Under the pieces are notes generated by a model. The model had not been told where the DNA came from. It worked only from the letters and a program-made list of their open reading frames with translations, and did no database searches. A program made the position numbers and the translations under genes. Shown here piece after piece: positions 23,548-40,210 of a DNA stretch of 64,000 nt. Every line of letters starts with the position of its first letter. Position 1 is the stretch's first letter. Source of the DNA: Dipylidium caninum (taxonomy: Eukaryota > Platyhelminthes > Cestoda > Cyclophyllidea > Dipylidiidae); the NCBI GenBank assembly GCA_017562135.1, contig QEYB01000654.1:1240001-1304000 (forward strand). Direction: 5' to 3'.

Positions 23548-25470
23548 CACGTTAGGCCCTTCCACGAAACACAATCTTATATAAACCTCCTTTTTTACGG
23601 CCCCCTTGGCGTAGATAAACGTTACATGAGAGCTCCTCGATTAGAGTTTATAAGCCTTGACTACATAAGTTTTATTTAAAATTTTGCTTTTCTAAATTAG
23701 ATCACGTGAATTAAACTCGCCTGGTGATAATTCGTTGACGTACCCATACTCTTACAAAAGGGAGTGTGGACGGTTTCACAACCCACCGTGACCTATCGCT
23801 TATCTTGTCTTCGCTGCGTGATTTTTTGGATTTATGGACAATTTCATTTAACAAGCTATTCTTGACCTTAAACTCGTCATTTATATTGACTGATTTTTAC
23901 TTTTACTGCTTGATTTTCAAGTTTGCCGTTTTGCATCAACGCAGTGAGTTAGCGTTCATTTCGATACCATCACGGATAACGGAGGATGCTCAATCATTAC
24001 GGAAAATTCCGCATCAAACACTTTGTTAGTGATATTTTAAATTTCACTACTAACTTTTTAACGGGTCAAAGTGTTCATTGGAATGGAATGAACATGTACC
24101 GTTAATTAGGTTGTCAGCGTCATTTCATCGCCAGGCATGTTTAAATCCACGTCTTTTGTGTGAGCGCAAAACTATTCAAAAACACAGAACTATGTTTACT
24201 GCGCGTTAAAATGTGGACGAAAAACTTTGTCGTAATCTATGCTGCCATCATCAGCGATCGAAAATAGGGGTAATCTATGGAGCAGAGAAATTGGATAAAA
24301 ACTTTTCCTCTCACCATAATATCTGCCGCAAAATGATATCCGGTGGGCTTTCTGTAGCGCAGCGGACGTTTGTTTAATGCAAAACATTTTCATGGGATGT
24401 AATTATGTGCGACAGTTCATACGTACCTAGCTAGTATTTCCGGGTTCAATGTTACATTGCTCAAGATCGCTCCACCAATTCCAATGAAATTGCACACAGG
24501 TCGACCTGCTTCTTCCTAAAGCGACACTATTTGCTTTTCATTCAAACCATTTTCATGACCTCATGTCTCTGCGATGAACAAGAATGAGTTTACACCGGTG
24601 TTCGAAGGTCACCCGTGGGAACGGAAGAAGGTTATTGATGCAAAAGTTGTAACACCAAACCTGGTTATTATTTAACATGGATAATTCCATCTTCTATTGA
24701 CAAAGCTAATACAATACGAGGCCAAAATTGACTTTGCACCTCACAGTCCACCTTCCAAAATTTCCGAATTTTTTCCATAGAGAAAAATCTACTTATCGAC
24801 CGAGCGGATAGACAAGAATTCCCGTCTCCACGACGAATGATGAGAAGCTGTGGTGCAACCTCTGGCCTACCTCAGCTTACAGGCAGTAAAGCACCCTAGT
24901 CAACAGTCTCTCAATGTTACAATTTTTCAGGGCGAACATTGAGCACATATCGTAGCGATAACAAATTGGCGGGATGGAAGTACCGTATCAAAAGCCCGTC
25001 TCGCAGTCGGGACTCCTAATAAAATTCAGTGCGTTAGCAATAGCATTAGCAGAAGTTAAAGAATCTACGTTGGTGGCAAGCGGCCATTCTACGCAGCTTG
25101 GATAAAAGGTCACACCTTCAGTTGAGGTTGACTTAATCGCAGCTACTGCGCACAAGGAAGAACAAGTCACAAAAATGCACTCCGTTACAGGGTTACTTCT
25201 CATCCTTTCACCTTTGTGCTGAGTTCAAGTTCTAACGACTAAAGATTATGGCCGTCAGAAGAGCGGACGCCGCACTCAACAATGTAGAGAATAACCAAAA
25301 CGGGCACTAATGAAAAAGAAAATATTATCTTTGCAATTATGTATTTGCGAAATTTAGTTTGCATTAAGATAGGAGGATGCGATGCTTATGGAAAAAATGC
25401 GATGCTTATGGAAAAAAAAGGAAATTGGAGACATGTACATGGGGAGAAAAAAACGTTAAACATGAGATCT
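23548..25470. other. Intergenic stretch, promoter side of the MRPL53 cluster
   Basis: No known family was recognised. A minus-strand ATG frame at 25203-24988 (71 residues, MRSNPVTECIFVTCSSLCAV at its start, seven cysteines) is the best small candidate, but it lacks any recognisable domain. A near-perfect tandem repeat of about 20 bp lies at 25376-25415. The promoter for the MRPL53-led unit should lie just above 23547. Confidence 0.4.
25376..25415. repeat. Two-copy tandem repeat, unit about 20 bp
   Basis: The unit GCGATGCTTATGGAAAAAA occurs twice in direct succession, differing only in the length of the A run. Confidence 0.8.
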
Positions 25471-25980
25471 TCAATCCTTAACCTTTTCTTTCATTAAACG
25501 ACTTCTCCTTGCCTCTATTCTACGCTCAGTCTGAAACGTAAAAGACCTTGACCGTGTCAAGGGTGTCGTCGGTATCGAAGGGAAGACTAATCTATATCTG
25601 CGGACCGGGGCAGCCCGCACCACGCGTGCTTTCCTTTCCTCGGCTAGGTGTCTAGCCTCTTCCTCCTCTCTCTCACGTTCAAGTTCCTGCAGATGTTTTT
25701 GAGCTGACACTCTACGAGCTTCCACCTCAGCATCAAAGCTTGCGCGTCGTAAAGCTCGCTTGCCCGTCTCCAAATGCGGGGAATGAGGGGAAGTAAGAGG
25801 TCGTGGATGTAATGTTTCCGGAAGGGAGGGAGGAAGTAGAACTGGCATAGGGTTAGCACGAAATGAATTGGCAAGTCGCCGAGACTCGTCTTCGGCACTA
25901 GTTGCGCGTTCAAGACGAGATCGTCGGAGAGCTAAGTCCTTTGTCGCGAAGCTAAAAGGCTTAGGCGTTGTCACATTGGC
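25471..25980 (-). CDS. TPX2 C-terminal-domain-like protein, exon without ATG
   Basis: The frame is open for 169 codons plus a stop. It reads TPKPFSFATKDLALRRSRLE, then FRANPMPVLLPPSLPE, HPRPLTSPHSPHLETGKRA and a Glu/Arg-rich helix. The repeated P-x-PF-x-FAT/LxTxKRA pattern, with FRANPMP in between, is the signature of the TPX2 C-terminal family. Those are microtubule-associated spindle proteins in which the block binds microtubules or gamma-tubulin regulators. There is no upstream in-frame ATG: the frame begins GCC AAT GTG ACA directly after a pyrimidine-rich stretch ending in CATCAG, with an in-frame TGA ten codons above. Either earlier exons exist upstream, or a spliced leader supplies the ATG (M-ANVTTPKPF). 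Gene identity beyond the family is not known. Confidence 0.55.
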   Translation of the reverse strand, partial: ANVTTPKPFSFATKDLALRRSRLERATSAEDESRRLANSFRANPMPVLLPPSLPETLHPRPLTSPHSPHLETGKRALRRASFDAEVEARRVSAQKHLQELEREREEEEARHLAEERKARVVRAAPVRRYRLVFPSIPTTPLTRSRSFTFQTERRIEARRSRLMKEKVKD

Positions 25981-27522
25981 CTGATGTAAAATGAATGGAA
26001 AGAAAGTGGGTCAGATGATAAATGCACATCTGAAATGGGTGATATGGATTCAAATTCACTCAAGGGTTTTGATTATTCCCAAGCGGCCTATCGATTTTGC
26101 CCCCCATAATTTCTGCGCATTTGCACTACAATATTAAAGAATTTTGAGAGCTAATTGAGAAAAAGCACAATGCAAATTATTCAAACTGGCATTCATAGAA
26201 CTAATAGTTCTCGCTTTACTAAGATATCTTTGCTATATCAAATTAGGGGAATAGAAATAATTGCGACAACTGAGGATTAAATAATTGTCATTAAAAATAA
26301 TATTTCAAAACTAAGTGCCTTCTTACGGAGTGAGAAATATATTTGGGAAATAATGGCCCGGGTAGGAAAAGGGAATGATTGCATTGAAATTGAAACGTAT
26401 GGGATACCCAAAAAGAAGGTAAGGGGTTATGAAATGGATACGATGAAGAAATAATAGTAAGCAACGAACTTTGCTATGGCCTCCAAAACGTACGCCACCA
26501 TGTGGTCGCAGCCCATTTCTCGATACAGCTGATCCTGACTAGATCGGTAGAGCGGAAAATATGAAAATAATTGAAATTTAGAATAAACCTGAAGTCCATA
26601 TTGGAGATTACTACGATGACTAGTTAAGCCTAATAATGTACAACAGAAGGTAAAATGACCGCTTCGACTACAAAGTGGACGGGGTTGGACGTACATAGAC
26701 GTGAATTAGTTAATAAAAATGTGAAACAGAAAAGGGGACAGCAACAACCATGACCAGGCTTATTCAAACTGATCAGCGTTCAACAATTTTATATGCCGGG
26801 TTTATTAAAACAACTTGCCAAATTCAAAAAAATTAAATAAATAGCAAAAAATTGGAAGACTACCAAATAATAAGATCAAACATTAGCGACGTTTTTAAAA
26901 AAAACATTGGTGTAGATTAATCAAAAGTCGACGACTATTGAAACCTCAGGAGATTGCTTTCTTTCGATTGAGGCTATAACGTAAATGCTCAGGGGGTAGT
27001 ACGCATCCGCTGCTCGCAAATGGCTAGTAGGCCTACTGGGTTTTGAAGCACACGGTCGGTACGCCGCATTGGGTAACATACCATCAGTTCGAGGATGCTA
27101 GTTTGCCAGCATTACACCATTACGGTGCATGCCTGTGCTCTATTATTCCATATTATGAGTCGATTAGTATTACACTACTTTTGATTTCCCCTATTACGTC
27201 GTTATTTAATTCGCGTAAACGTTATACTCAAACTTGGCGCACTTTAACTCACGGTAAAGCATTATTCTAACAAAATTGAACTGCAAATTAATGGACAGAG
27301 AAAAAATTTATTGGGTTAAATTTGTATTTTTCAAATTGCACAATTTTTGCTTGTAAACAGCCCGTGCATATTGTCAAGGTTTCCTTTACCTTAGTATGAA
27401 GCGTGGGAAACCATTGCTTAAACTTATAACTTTTTATCTTATAATTTATATCATACGCCGCTTCCCGTTCAAATATCGGCGTTTGCTGTCGCGTCGTGCG
27501 AATAGTCGCTGTCTCCACACAA
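25981..27522. other. AT-rich stretch between the TPX2-like exon and ICA1
   Basis: A minus-strand segment at about 26535-26455 follows a TCAG acceptor and reads DQLYREMGCDHMVAYVLEAI. It looks coding and could be an upstream exon of the TPX2-like gene, but phase and family are undetermined. The ICA1 promoter should lie close to 27523. Nothing else was recognised. Confidence 0.3.
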
Positions 27523-31974
<4,452 letters not shown>

Positions 31975-32960
31975 GGCGGGATCTGCTCCCACCGCGCCCC
32001 CACACGACCTCCGAGTCAAGTCGACCGACATGCCAAACGTCTGTGATCTCGCCGCTGTTGTCAACTTCACTTCCCCTTCTGGGGGATTTTGAATGTGAAA
32101 TCTCCCTCCTCGTGGACTGGGCTTTCGTCTCACTTCTTCTTCTTCTTTTGCCTCATAATAATCATGTCTTCTCTCATTATCCCCTTCTAAGTGATGGCAA
32201 GACTGCAGTCTACCGAATATATCCTGCAGCCATGATGCGATGTCCCTCGTCAACTCACCGCAATATTTCGCCTTAACCGCTGCATTGGGACGGATGAGAA
32301 ACCGCCTAATTCCGACTAAGTCGTAGTTTGAATGACTGCGGTGTAGACTTCACCTGGTCCATGTCTTGGGATGCCTCCGCCTGCGCCAACGAGGGCCGGA
32401 CAAAGGGAAGGCCGCGAGAGCCCGAACCCCAAATTCTACCCAGTTGATAACTAAAAAGGGTCGATAAACTTTCTCGACTCGGCAATTCTGGAGAAAAAGG
32501 GAAAACAGTGGGAACCATATTTTTTGGCTTCCCCAAGGGCGCCTCGGTATCCCCACTCGTAATTTAGCCTTGATTTCCTACTCGTAAGACCTGTGGTGCT
32601 TTTCAAGACCTTTTTCTCCTACCACGAGGCGGTTCCATCGTTCGCCGGCATCAGTTGCACTATTTCGTGAATGACGACTGCAGGATTTGTGGGGGCGGAG
32701 AAAGAGGTAAGAGAGGGGGGCCTGACACGTGATCGTCTCAACCGGTTGCTTCTCCACCCCGCGGGTCATAGCAGAATTTATGGCGGTTCAAATGTGGATT
32801 TGCACACACACACAGAACCCCCTAAAGTCCTCTCTTTATTTCACCCGGAACGAACATCTTTCAACACTCTACAGATAGCTGATAGAAAAAGCACATCCGA
32901 GGTATTGTCAAACACCTTCCAGTTATCGGATGACCCACGGTCTTCAACACTCATCAGAGC
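31975..32960. other. Convergent 3' flank of ICA1 and IFT74
   Basis: The two genes are transcribed toward each other, so this interval should hold both 3' UTRs. No further coding region was recognised. A short CA run lies near 32803-32814. Confidence 0.5.
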
Positions 32961-35900
32961 TTACAGTCCCACCGGTTTGACCTTAAGCGTGGCCTTGAGG
33001 GCCTCATTATACTCGGCCACAAGACTGCGGGCTTCAGAGGCGGCTGAAGCAAAGTCACAGGCCTCCCGTTTGGACGCGACATTCTCGGCCAGCGCCCTTC
33101 GAGTCTGTTCGCTGGCCGCCAGTCGTTTCTCTAATGCGCACAACTGGAGATGCGTCTCTTGGGCGTTCAGTTGGGCTTCCGCGGATGTGTAAGCGTTCGC
33201 CAGTTGAGCATTTTGGGCGGAGAGAGCTTCACGGGTCTCTTGGAGGCGCTCTTGTTCGTGAACCAACTGCAGTGAGAAGAGCAGAGGGAGGAAGGGTGAG
33301 AAGTGGCCAAAAAACGGACCTTAAAACAACCTGCCATGATAACCAAGCATGCTAAATGCAGAAGATGTCTAGTTGAGCTTCCCAATTAGCCGCTTCACCA
33401 TCAAAGATTAGAGGTCAGTTACCGTTAGGTCCACTTATAATTAGTCGAGATAAGAATGAAGACGATGGTGTCACTGCAGATGTTTTTACCGTCACAAAAT
33501 GACTATATTGTAATTTGAACAAACGCATAATTACCAAAGGTGGTTGCGACTTGTTCTTACAATTTCTGCATGCAGCTTAGAACACGATCTGCGATCGCTT
33601 TAAACGAGCTTCGTGACACTATTCAAACGTTTGACAGGTTGCGCTTTAGAGGAAGGTGGGGGAGATCACTTGTTTTAAGACAATTAAAACGGGTGTTAGA
33701 CTACCTATTGACGTAAGCAGTGCTGCCAGAAGGTGATTATTAAAGACGAGGTGACTGTTGACTTGAGGCCGAGTGGGCAAGTCTGCTAATATGTTTAACT
33801 TGAAACAAATCAACGAGTGACTCTTCTTGCGCTCAATAACATGCACATGTTTGAATAATGAGACAGAAGCATTAAATGATTTTCGAAATATGGTTGAGAT
33901 AAAAGCTTACAGCGGCTTTCTTCTCCTCTGTAGCCTCACCAACGACAGTGAGATCGTTGAACTTCTTCAAATCAGCCTCCATTGAAGCGATATTTCGCTT
34001 CAGCGTCTGCAGCTCCTACCATGAAAAGCGGGCGGTAATAAGAGGCAAATAAACTTCAATAGCACATGTGTATTTGCCCATGTTGAAAAGTACACAACTT
34101 TTGCGTCATAAGTACGAAGTTTCCCTCTGCGTATAATCAGAGTAATCGTCTTATTTTAAAGTGAAAAAACACTTATGAACAGTCCTACGACTTATCCACA
34201 AAATAACCAACTGAAGTCAACCTCGACTATGTACGCACTCAATTAAGAGATCGATAAATTAATCAATAAGCCTAAAACATAAGTTATTGAACTATCGATC
34301 GGTTAAGCGGGTTGCTTGAGTCATGGGGGGCGAATACCAGCCGCTAAAAGTGGTCGACCAATCAAAATGGCGCTACAACATGAGCTGAGAGATGAGCCAG
34401 AGGATAGGGAATCGCGGCCTTTGAACCATTGCACTATTAACCAGACGCTCAAAGCAAATATTTAAGGTCGGTTTGGAGGCCATTCGCGCCAATTGTTCTA
34501 TCCTAATTTATGACACATTTATTTGCCCTACATGACACTCGGATGATAATTATCCTCTTATCATAAACAATCGTCCCGATTGACACCAGCCCTCCCAACC
34601 CGGTGTAGAATAGACGATTAGTAGGCCAAGTCAACCACCTGTGTAATTTTGCCCTCCAATTGGTCAATTTTCTGCAAATCCCTCTGCAATCTCGCTCGTT
34701 CCATGTCCAACGCCTCCGCTGTGCTCGCTGACTTACTCATCTCCTGTGTCTTGAAGGCTAACTGGTCCGTCACGGCGTCAAGACCGCCGCCGCCGCCACC
34801 TCTCATTTCCAGCGTCTGCTCCGTGCTCACAATGTACTGAGAGCAGCGTTCCAGAGCCCGGATAATCTGCTCCTCGGTCGAGGTGATGCCCTCAGTCTCC
34901 TCGGCTTTGGCATCCTCATAGGAGGCAAAAAATGCGTCGATTTGTACCTCTCTGCGCTGCAGTTCCGCAATCTTCTGGGCGCGTTCATTAGAACTCTCAT
35001 CCTTCAGTTGTGCAGTGAGCTGTTGGACTTCGGCTTCAGCAGTGCGGATCTTCTCATTGAGTTCGCGGATTCTGGTGGCAAAGGTACTACTTAAGTAGGC
35101 TCTAATTGACTACTTGCATGAGTATACTGGACCACCTCTCATTACCGGCGAGAGAACATGCTACTACGACGAGAGGCAAGTCAATAAGCACAAGATTTTG
35201 ACGGCAAATGCTTGTCATCAGGCGATGTGGTACCAGACATCGCGTGTCAACCGTGCGGCCGATGTGATCCACTTTGCAACCAACTCGTAGGAGAAGCCGG
35301 AAACCACCTTTCTGGATGCAACTTAATGGCTCCTGTGACGAAAGGCGCCATCTACGAGTACTCTTAAGGGCATGATAAGAGGAAATGTTGATTGTGTGCG
35401 TTGATAGGGTGGGACTCGATGATCGCCCCAGTGAAAAGACCAAATGTAGTCGACGAGTGAACGGTAAGAAGGCTACAGCCACAAAACTTTGGGTATTGCG
35501 CGTATAACACGGGGGGAAGAACGTCCACTGAGGATGCGTGGGACAGGAGTCGAGGGATCTCCTGGGGCAACGGCACGGCTGGAAGCGTCGATATGCTAAT
35601 TTATACTTCGTGCCCGGGGAAGATGTGATTAGCATAAAAACTGTGCTGCGCTTCAGCATGACTTGAAGCCTCAAAGGCTCAACTCGTCACGGTCGTTGCA
35701 GACGCCTCGCGGATTTGGAGAAATGAACAAAAGTCATAGACGATGCGTGTTGGTCAAGTGGAGTGAAGCTACTAGTCGAAACATTCCACCGTCTCCACAA
35801 ACTTTTCATAAGATACCAATAATTATGCTGGTGTGTAAACTACTGTAATTTCAATTGGCATACTCTCTACCCATGTTGGCAGTTTCTCGGTTGTCCTCCT

Positions 35901-38900
35901 TCACCTTGGCCAACAGGCGTTCTCGTTCCACTTCGGGGTCCTCTTTGCTCGCCTCCTCCGCCTGCATTTGGTCTCGTTTGGCTTCTACTTCCCTCAGTTG
36001 GCCCAGAAGACGCATGGCTTCCTGTTTCGTCTGAAATCCGAATTGAGGAGAAAGAAAAAATGGACTGCAATGCCATTTTATGACTAATTATTCAACGCAA
36101 AATTCACCTTAGACGTTGCGATATCAGCCTCCAGTTCACTACGACGTGTTGACATTTGGGCAAGTTTGCTTTGTCCAACGGACAGTTGTTGAAGGAGATA
36201 TTCATTGAGATCTTTTAGTTTCAGGTAGGCGGACCTTTGTTCCTCGGTCATCTCCTCTACCACGCTTTCTGCAATCCTCTTTTCCTATAGGGAAAAAATA
36301 GTCAAAAGTTGCTTGATGCATCACTCACGGGCTACTCAAATCGTTGTGAGTAGGCATTACGGAGTAGAGGGCGCTTTAAATACTACTTATTTATTAAAGT
36401 AATTGGCGACCTGATAAATCCGTTCCTTAGAAGAAGTATAAAGGAGGGAAATGACATCGAGGAAGCACAGTCACATTGGGAAATTTTAAAGACAACATTC
36501 CGATGTTAGTACGGGGCACAACAAAATCTCTTTTTTCTCAGACAGAAAGCCAATGAATGGAAAGAATAAGGGATGGAGGTAGCCCCACCTGCTCAATTTC
36601 CATTTCAATTTTTTTCAGCTGAGCCTCCTTCTTCTTGCGCTCCTCAAAGAACCGCTCCAAAGTCATATCTGCACGATCGTTGGACGCTTTCAAATCCTCA
36701 CACTCCAGTTCGATGGTGCTGATATCGTGGCCCACCGTGACTTTGTCAACCAGCGTGTTATAATCTCCCAATTCACCCTGAAGTAAGTAGAAAGCAACAA
36801 TTTAACAATCAGAATGTTTGTTATTTTTAAATACTCAGGTGGGCACAGTTAAATTGACGCCCAAATATTATTGGGGATGCAATTGAGCTGAAGTAAGTGT
36901 GAGTTAAGGAATAAGTGGATTCGTGAACCCGTTCCGCTGGTGTAATCATTCCGTCGACAGTAAGTCAGTGGCCTCTTCGCCGCTTCGGATGAAGTGAGAG
37001 CCGTTGTATGGCGTGAAAGTCCTTCAATTCCCAGATATATCTTCTGAATGTTAAAATCACCTCGTGGAGGAGGATTTGGCTTTTGCATGTAACTGCATGA
37101 TGCGGTTCGATTGTGTGGAAAGAGGAGTGGTAAACATTACATCAAATGCATACAAGAGGGAAAACAGGGAAATGGAGTTGAGTGGCCGAGAGCATCAAAA
37201 GTGCCCCGAAGCAGTTGGAGAAAGAAGGCGATGAAAGCAGAAGCCAGGCCCAAAAAGTGGCCTCCAATTGAATCAGTTTACAGCTCTTGTTTAGTACTTC
37301 TCCTAATTACCTTTCATCTATGCCAACTCTTCATCCTGAGTGAACTCCAAGACCCCTTTACATTTAGTGACAGGAAGAGGGTGTTCTTTAGCCTCCCGGA
37401 CCTTATCTCGCCCAATACTAACAACCGCCTTCTTCCCGCTGCTAATCTAATGCATTCCAAAAGCCAAACATTTCCCACAGACTAGTGACTTTCAAGGTAC
37501 TCATCGCCGACGTGTTACAATCTTGTCGATTTTTATACAGGCCTTGCTGTGACTTGCCCTAACAGTACCAAGAATAGAATAAAATCCGAGAGATTCGAGG
37601 GATGTGGAGGGAATGGGAGCCACCTTTCGCCCCACCACGATGTTATCAGTGGATGCCATTAATTGATTGCTGACAAAAGAGTTATAGAACCGTAGCCAGA
37701 ACCAAATGGTTATCACGTCGAGAAGTTACTTTTTCGCTTTTTGACAATTTTTGCAAAGTGTTGCATAACGCTTTTTGACAATTTTTGCAAAGTGTTGCAT
37801 AACGCTCCGACGTACAACAATGACCGTGGCGGGGACTTAACTCCACTGGATGACAGGGGGGGGGAGAAGAGGGCGACGTCAGTATAAGTAGGCAAGAGTT
37901 ATGAATAAAAGGCCTTGATTGCTTAAATACACAAATGGGCTTTCAGTCAACCGCACTTCAAAAAGAATTATGTTGGAAAGAGAGAATTTTAACTAACAAC
38001 TGGTTTGCGGTAGAGACGACTTTGCAATGGAGACAACGTTACTACAAGCCTACTGAAGGCTAAGAAAGGGCCAAGTGGGGCTAATTATCATGTACTAAGA
38101 TCATATGAACTCAAAAGAACGCAGCTCTACAACAAATTAATCTTGAGCTACGTGTAACATAGTAAAGTGAAAGTTTGAAAAAACGGGACATCTTCATCTG
38201 GTGGAACAGAACGCACTCGTAGAATCGTTTCCGGTGCGAGGATGATAAGAAAAGATAGTGAGCAATCTTAGTGCCACTTGATGGAATGATAGCATTTAAA
38301 CCAGAATGATTAAAATGATAGGAATTATACACAAATAATCAGAAAAGTATGAATGTGCAAGTAAAAGCTGAATAAATATTGCTGCAAAAGCTTGAATTGT
38401 GTGCAGATGAAACGAAGAAGGCGAAGTGATATAAACTTTCACAATTCCTTTAAACATGAATCGAAATTCATAGGAAGGAAAAGTGATGGAAAAGTAGTTG
38501 GCTTCACCTGCAGTGCTCGTAGTTCTGTTGCCAAACCTTCCGCCATCTTTTCGTACCGCACGTAACTCTGTGCCTCCTTTTCTGCCTCTTCATGTTTCGC
38601 TGCGATGGCATTCAATTCAGCAGTTATTGCGTTTATATGACCTCTCAGGACGCCAATAAAATAAGCGCGATCTTCGACCTGTCGACGCCACCGCTGGGGC
38701 CCTTTGAGCGCCGTTTTAAGACCTTGGGCGGTGATCGGCCGATCTTCAATGCTCAATTCCGTGTTGAGGGCGCAGTTTGCGAGAGTGGAAGAGGCGACCG
38801 CGGTACGACGCTGACGCAGACCGGTGGTAAGGCGGGTTGCAGTGCCGACTGGAAGTTGTTGACTGGTGGGAGGAGGTTTTGCAGATCCCGGACGCATTGT

Positions 38901-38903
38901 CAT
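32961..38903 (-). CDS. IFT74: Intraflagellar transport protein 74 (7 exons)
   Basis: IFT74 is a coiled-coil subunit of the IFT-B core; with IFT81 it forms the tubulin-binding module used for cilium assembly. Exons: 38903-38508, 36777-36589, 36284-36108, 36030-35864, about 35086-34639, 34015-33911, 33266-32961; phases agree, giving about 595 residues (human 600). The basic, Pro/Ser/Arg-rich N-terminus is followed by PITAQGLKTALKGPQR and AYFIGVLRGHINAIT, which match human IFT74. Coiled coil fills the remainder: ELGDYNTLVDKV, LEELGL-type heptads, RREVQIDAFFASYEDAK, ETHLQLCALEKRL and SLVAEYNEAL near the C-terminus. Exon 5 contains a run of six glycines (RGGGGGGLDA) that breaks the coil. The exon 5 start may be 35089, since two acceptors lie 3 nt apart. 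Intron 1 is 1.7 kb. Confidence 0.92.
37735..37802. repeat. Perfect two-copy tandem repeat, 34-bp unit
   Basis: The unit beginning CGCTTTTTGACAATTTTTGC occupies 37735-37768 and is repeated exactly at 37769-37802, inside IFT74 intron 1. Perfect identity implies a recent duplication or an assembly artefact. Confidence 0.9.
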
Positions 38904-40210
38904 TTAAGTATATCACTTTAACTGGGAACAAGAGAATGATTTCGGTAAAGATCGCTCAGCTTATAGAAAATTAAAACATAGTGCTTGTATGAGCGCGGAT
39001 ATATAGGATACTGTCAAGCGGATAATTACATAACATGTAATCCGTAATGCCATGTTAGTGGAGAAGTGATAAAATATGTGGCAGCAACAATTCGATAATA
39101 AATTAAATGCAGACAGAATGCTTAACAAAAGATAGCTAGAGGAAATAAAGCAAAACAAACCATGAATTGAAAAGAGCATCGAAGGCGTACGAGCATACTA
39201 ATTAGATAGAAGATTGGGCAAGAAATTACGCAAAATGCGTGACGGGGCAGTAAGACTAAAAACAATGAGAGGTAAGAATTCCGCCAAATCAAAGTGGCAA
39301 TCAATTGCGCATTAACAGATCATAATGAGTTTCTCGTAACATGGAGAAATAAGGGTGGAAGTGGACTTGTAAATATATTTCCTTTCTATACTCATAATCA
39401 CCCAAAAATGAAAAGGCCAGGTTGCCAAGCTGGACACATAAAGCGCACTGACGCTACGATGATAGATCAGACTGATGTAAACAAGGTTATTAAACAGTAA
39501 CAATGGAGCATTTAAAACCTTATAAATTATGTAAGCACAATATACAAGGTAAATTAAGAACACATAATCTATGGCGCTTAGCAAATATACGCAATTTTTA
39601 ATCCCGACACAAGAACATTAAAATAAAGTTGATATAAGGGTAAGGTAGAAGGGACATTTGCGTCACATAATATTTATCATGTATATTAAAAGTTAATAAT
39701 AGGATGCGGATTTTTCGCGTATGTGGTAATCACTCTTCCTGCAATTCTGCTTTCATCATCTCCAATGGAATCGATCAGTTTGCAAGCTGACCCAACACCT
39801 GTTTATAAAGTTGCTCATTAAATACAGCCAAAAAAGTAATATTGTGGCTTACCTTATGAGCCACGGTAGGTGACGATCAAGGTATAACATATATGTGTTT
39901 ACATATTCTAATTTGAAGGGCTTCATTTCACTCGCTTTCCGCGGCCAGAGCGAAGTTGACCTTCAAGATGCGTCGAGTTCTCGGTTTCTTCTTTTTGTTC
40001 CACAATTTACAAGTTAACAGCACGCAAATCTAAATTTTACACGAAAATCTTATTTTTCCGAGCTATCAGTTGTTCATGGGATTGCTGCTTTACATATGAC
40101 AAATTCTTCCACTATTTTATTGACTTTTTGATGAGTTTTCCATATATTTTCAATGGATGGTGCTTCGGTTTTACCTCATACGCTGACCGGGATATATTTT
40201 TGTCAAAACC
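38904..40210. promoter_or_regulatory. Divergent intergenic region between IFT74 and PARD3
   Basis: AT-rich 1.3 kb between two divergent start codons, so it should contain both promoters. No convincing RFX X-box (a paired GTNRCC / RGYAAC site, expected near ciliary genes) was seen; a lone GTTGCC half-site occurs at about 39422. No coding region was recognised. Confidence 0.4.

Noticed and set aside
24585..24620. A T-arm-like GTTCGAA with flanking complementary bases, suggesting a tRNA
   Set aside because: No matching acceptor stem, D-arm or anticodon arm could be placed around it.
37735..37802. Possible CRISPR-like or satellite array
   Set aside because: Only two directly adjacent copies with no spacers; the context is a eukaryotic intron.
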